From Actinomycetota bacterium (GTDB lineage: Bacteria; Actinomycetota; Thermoleophilia; UBA2241), in the NCBI GenBank assembly GCA_003158705.1, contig PMKX01000113.1, positions 262-8,419 on the forward strand: 8,158 nucleotides of DNA. The letters are read 5' to 3'. The notes under the pieces are model-generated. The model saw nothing but the letters and a program-made list of their open reading frames with translations. It was not told the origin of the DNA and made no database searches. A program made the translations under genes and the position numbers. Positions 5,163-8,158 of the stretch are shown here, one piece after another (position 1 is the first letter of the stretch; the number at the start of each line of letters is the position of its first letter).

Positions 5163-6803
5163 ATGAGGCCAGGACGAACGCGCGGGTTCCCGATGCTGCT
5201 CCGATCAGGCAACGGCCGTCCGACGAACGCGGCGGTCGCCCTTGTCATCGTCCTCGGTCTGCTTCTGCGCATCTGGATCCTCGGCCGCATGCCGATCACC
5301 TCCGACCAGGCTGTGGTCGGCCTCATGGCGCGCGAGATCTTGCACGGGCATTTCTTCGCCTTCTACTGGGGGCAGCACTACGGCGGCGGCGAGCCCTACG
5401 TGGTCGCCGCACTCTTCCGGCTGTTCGGCCAGTCGCGCTTCGTGCTCGGACTCACGCCGGTCCTGCTCGATGCCGTCGCTGCGCTGCTCGTGTGGCGTAT
5501 AGGCCGCCGCCTGTTCGACCCCCGCACCGCCGTGCTGGCGGCGCTCATCTTCTGGATCTGGCCAGAGGCCTACGTGTACCTGTCCACGCTCGAGTATGGG
5601 TTCCGCTTCGCGACGCTGGTGTGCGGATTGGCGGTCCTGCTCTTTGCCCTGCGGCTTGCCGGACTGCGCAGGCCGCGGCTCACTGACTGGGCGGCGCTCG
5701 GGCTGTTCGTCGGTCTGGGCTGGTGGTGCTCGCCGGAGATCGGCTACTTCGCCGCGCCCGCCCTGCTCTGGCTCGCCTATCGCGCCGCGCGCCTACGGGC
5801 GAGGCCGCCGCTGGCGGGGGCGGGCTTGTTTGTGGCCGGCGCGGTGCTGGGGGCCTTGCCGTGGCTGGCCGCCAACGTGGGCCACGGCTATCCGTCGCTG
5901 CACACAGTGGCGCAGGCGCACGCCGGCACATGGGCGGGGCGCGTGGGCGTCTTCTTCCGGCACGTCGCCCCGCTCGTCCTGGGCGTGCGGCTGCGCGGGA
6001 GCGGCGACTGGCTCGCCGGCCCGGTGGTAGGCGTGACGCTCTACGTTCTCCTGGCCGCGTTCGTCCTTGCCTTGGTCGTGCGCTTGGCATTGAAGCGCCG
6101 CGCCGCGTTGCTCGTGGCCTTCGTGATCCTGTTCCCCTTCGCTTACGCGTTCTCGACTTTCTCGTGGTACTGGCGCGACGGCCGCTACGCCATCTACCTC
6201 GCACCGGTGCTGGCGCTGCTGGTGGCGTCGGCACTGTGCGAGGTCGGCCGACGCCCATCGCGTCTTGCGCGCGCCGCGCCCGTGCTGGGTCTGATCGCGG
6301 TGCTCGCTTTGACGGCGGGAGCGGTTGGCCGGCTCGCGCCCTATGTGCCGGTGGCGGCCAGCGACGGCGCACAGTCGGGGTGGACGACGTGGTCGGCAGA
6401 CCCCGACGAGTGGGTCCGGCCACTCGTCTCGGCACTCGAACGGTCGCACGTGGAGGGCGCCTACGTGACCTACTGGGTGGCATACACGGTGACCTTCGAG
6501 GCGCACAATCAGGTCGTGGCCGTGGACCCGGGCATGGATCGCTATCCTCCGTATCTGGCGGCCATCGCGCGTAGCTCGCGCCAGGCCTGGGTGTTTCCCA
6601 GGCCATCCGCGCTGGGTGCACTCAATGCGGCCGTCGGCGTCCACTCTTGGCTTCTCGGGCGGAGCTGGACTTCAGCCGACTTCGAGAACTACCTCGGGCA
6701 ATACCGCATCCCGTACTCGACCGAGGACGCCGGCTACTTCACTATCGTGTACCCGGCGCGCGCCGTCCCGGCGACGGTAGCACTGAGGGCGCCGGGCACG
6801 TAG
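5163..6803 (+). CDS. Multi-spanning GT-C-type glycosyltransferase (PMT/ArnT-like)
   Basis: A 546-residue membrane protein from ATG 5163, 8 bp after the preceding stop; ATG 5193 is an alternative, and neither has a strong ribosome binding site. The first helix (about 23-40) is followed by an outside loop with TSDQAVVGLMAREILHG (46-62), whose Asp48 fits the acidic catalytic position of GT-C enzymes. Then come FYWGQHYGGGEPYVVAALFRLFG (67-89) and about ten hydrophobic segments to residue 390. The last 155 residues (about 392-546) form a soluble, probably extracytoplasmic domain with aromatic-rich motifs (AYVTYWVAYTVTF, YPPYLAAIA, FENYLGQYRIPY). Members of this fold take a sugar from a polyprenyl-phosphate donor and attach it outside the membrane to proteins, lipids or polysaccharides. 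Donor and acceptor cannot be read from sequence. It is distinct from the PMT at 1398-2612: the HPPLG and RxxMLD motifs are absent. Confidence 0.8.
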   Translation: MRPGRTRGFPMLLRSGNGRPTNAAVALVIVLGLLLRIWILGRMPITSDQAVVGLMAREILHGHFFAFYWGQHYGGGEPYVVAALFRLFGQSRFVLGLTPVLLDAVAALLVWRIGRRLFDPRTAVLAALIFWIWPEAYVYLSTLEYGFRFATLVCGLAVLLFALRLAGLRRPRLTDWAALGLFVGLGWWCSPEIGYFAAPALLWLAYRAARLRARPPLAGAGLFVAGAVLGALPWLAANVGHGYPSLHTVAQAHAGTWAGRVGVFFRHVAPLVLGVRLRGSGDWLAGPVVGVTLYVLLAAFVLALVVRLALKRRAALLVAFVILFPFAYAFSTFSWYWRDGRYAIYLAPVLALLVASALCEVGRRPSRLARAAPVLGLIAVLALTAGAVGRLAPYVPVAASDGAQSGWTTWSADPDEWVRPLVSALERSHVEGAYVTYWVAYTVTFEAHNQVVAVDPGMDRYPPYLAAIARSSRQAWVFPRPSALGALNAAVGVHSWLLGRSWTSADFENYLGQYRIPYSTEDAGYFTIVYPARAVPATVALRAPGT

Positions 6804-6847
6804 TCCGTGTACCACCGTTGCCCACGCGAGGGCCGACTCTGACTGTG

Positions 6848-8158
6848 TTACTCCTCCACGGCGGTGTTGCCGGTCCGCCGGCGCACCACGAGCCAGACGA
6901 CTACCGCGATGACGACGACGGCCGCGGCGACGCCGGCGATGATGCCGGCCGGCGAGCCGGCGGCCTTGGCACCCGCCTTCGGCCGCACGTTGAGGTACGT
7001 CCAGTGGCTGTCAACGGTGCCGGTGCCCGCGGGCTCCCGGACCCAGCCTTGCCAGTGGGCGGTGTCGTATGCCTCCATCGACTCGGGGTACGCGTAGACG
7101 ATGTAGGGCGACTGCTCGTAAACGAGCTGCTGCATCTGCTGAATGAGCTGCACCCGCTTGCCCGTGTCCAGCTCTTTGTACTGATCTTCGAAGAGCTTGT
7201 CGTAGGCGGGGTTCGACCAGCCGCTGTCGCTCCAGCCGTTGATCTGCTTCGTGGTGAGGACGGAGAGCAGGAAGCCAGGGTCGAAGTCGCCGTTCCAGCC
7301 CCAGATGAACATGTCGTAGTCGGGCGTGAACTTACCGTTCACGGTGTTGTAGATGTGGGAGTTGAGAGTGCCGTCGTCCATGGTCGCCAAGGTCACCCTG
7401 AGGCCGATGTCTTTGAGCCAGCCGGCCAGGAGCTTGCCGGTGGTGACGTAGTTGTTCGTTGAGCTGTCTGCCCACAAACGCAGGCTGATGGGCTTTCCCC
7501 GGTAGTCGAGGAAGCCGTCGCCGTTGGTGTCCGTGTAGCCGGCGGCGGCCAGCAAGGCCTTGGCCTTGCCCGGGTCGTAGCTGTAGGCCTGACCGGCGGC
7601 CGGGCTCCAGTGGTAGTCGAAAGGCGCCTTCCAATAGTTGGCGGGCAAAAAGCCGGTCGCCGGGACGGCGCCACCGTGATAGGCGATGGCGGCGATCTTG
7701 TCGCGGTCGATGGCGTAGTTGAGCGCTTGCCGGAAGCGCCAGTCCTTGAGCACCGGGTTGCCGAGCGAAGACCCGGTGTAGCAGTTGAAGGCGATCTCGT
7801 CGTAGGAGTCGCTGGTCGTCTTCTGGGCAGCGAAGCCTGCTTTGTGCTCATAGCGCTGGAACTGGGCCGGTGTCACGCCGGCGTACTGGATGCTGCCCTG
7901 CTGGAGCTCCTCCGCCATGGTGTCGGCGTTGGTGTAGGAGCGAAAGACGACCTCGTCGATCTTGGGAGCGCCGCCCCAGTAGTGCTTGTTGGCGTCCATC
8001 ACGAGGTATTGGTGTCTGACCCACTTGACCACCTGGAACGGCCCGCTGCCGACGACCGGCGGCAGGTTCTCGAACGTGTTTCCCGCGTCCTTGTAGCTGA
8101 TCTTGCTCCAGATGTGCTCGGGCAGGATCGGCACCCACATCTCGAGCATGTTGGCCTT
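6848..8158 (-). CDS. Family 5 ABC transporter solute-binding protein with C-terminal membrane anchor, 5'-truncated
   Basis: The C-terminal 436 residues of an extracytoplasmic binding protein of the oligopeptide/dipeptide/nickel type (SBP_bac_5). The reading frame is open to the window's right edge, so the start and export signal are not seen. Family features in order: PILPEHIWSK; GSGPFQVVKW at about 37-46; YWGGAPKIDEVVFR; ELQQGSIQYAGV; DWRFRQALNYAIDRDKI at about 139-155; GFLPANYW; the lobe motif KAKALLAAAGYTDTNGDGFLDY; DMFIWGWNGDFDP; and WSNPAYDKLFEDQ. After the domain, a linker (KAGAKAAGSPAG) leads to one transmembrane helix (about 405-426, AGVAAAVVVIAVVVWLVV) and RRR. So the protein is held by a C-terminal anchor, less common in bacteria than an N-terminal lipid. 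Ligand unknown. Permease and ATPase genes would be expected outside the window. It converges with the GT-C gene, leaving 44 bp without a clear terminator. Confidence 0.92.
   Translation of the reverse strand, partial: KANMLEMWVPILPEHIWSKISYKDAGNTFENLPPVVGSGPFQVVKWVRHQYLVMDANKHYWGGAPKIDEVVFRSYTNADTMAEELQQGSIQYAGVTPAQFQRYEHKAGFAAQKTTSDSYDEIAFNCYTGSSLGNPVLKDWRFRQALNYAIDRDKIAAIAYHGGAVPATGFLPANYWKAPFDYHWSPAAGQAYSYDPGKAKALLAAAGYTDTNGDGFLDYRGKPISLRLWADSSTNNYVTTGKLLAGWLKDIGLRVTLATMDDGTLNSHIYNTVNGKFTPDYDMFIWGWNGDFDPGFLLSVLTTKQINGWSDSGWSNPAYDKLFEDQYKELDTGKRVQLIQQMQQLVYEQSPYIVYAYPESMEAYDTAHWQGWVREPAGTGTVDSHWTYLNVRPKAGAKAAGSPAGIIAGVAAAVVVIAVVVWLVVRRRTGNTAVEE

Noticed and set aside
5680..6644. Two long minus-strand open frames opposite the GT-C gene
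   Set aside because: Both are Arg/Pro/His-rich shadows of the plus-strand gene, with no ribosome binding site or domain.
6804..6847. Possible terminator between the convergent GT-C and binding-protein genes
   Set aside because: Only a 4-bp CGTG/CACG pairing is visible with no T-tract, too weak to call.
7520..7550. DTNGDGFLD in the binding protein as an EF-hand or dockerin calcium site
   Set aside because: A DxDGDG-like stretch is common at this place in family 5 binding proteins (lobe motif after AAGY), so a separate calcium-binding domain is not needed to explain it.

Overview
The window is GC-rich, with coding regions strongly biased to G/C at the third codon position. It carries strong AAGGAGG-type ribosome binding sites and a mix of membrane and exported proteins. 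Together with an actinobacterial-style protein O-mannosyltransferase, this suggests a high-GC Actinomycetota-like bacterium. That assignment is an inference; the window has no rRNA or other taxonomic marker.

Layout. (1) Positions 1-1134, minus strand: the first 378 residues of an Amt-family ammonium channel, running off the left edge. (2) 1135-1397: a divergent intergenic region with a near-perfect 20-bp palindrome. (3) 1398-2612, plus strand: a GT39/PMT-type protein mannosyltransferase. (4) 2613-2740: a convergent intergenic region with a strong hairpin followed by TTTT on the minus strand. (5) 2971-4470, minus strand: an exported phospholipase B-like (Ntn-hydrolase) protein. Its stop is followed by 77 further protein-like codons in the -1 frame (2741-2974), ending about 50 bp before the hairpin. 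This looks like a C-terminal region separated by a one-base frameshift. (6) 4471-4644: a second divergent promoter region. (7) 4645-5154 and 5163-6803, plus strand: a small exported, probably lipid-anchored protein of unknown function and a multi-spanning GT-C-type glycosyltransferase, 8 bp apart and probably co-transcribed. (8) 6848-8158, minus strand: a family 5 (oligopeptide/nickel-type) ABC transporter solute-binding protein with a C-terminal membrane anchor, running off the right edge.

The common theme is the cell envelope: ammonium and solute uptake, two GT-C sugar transferases that would use polyprenyl-phosphate-sugar donors on the outer face of the membrane, and exported proteins that could be substrates or act alongside them. 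I see no mobile element, CRISPR array, tRNA or rRNA, and no obvious novel multi-gene system. The most notable points are an Amt channel lacking both phenylalanines of the pore gate, the apparent frameshift in the phospholipase B-like gene, and the lipoprotein/GT-C pair in which the small protein ends in a Ser/Thr/Pro-rich tail.
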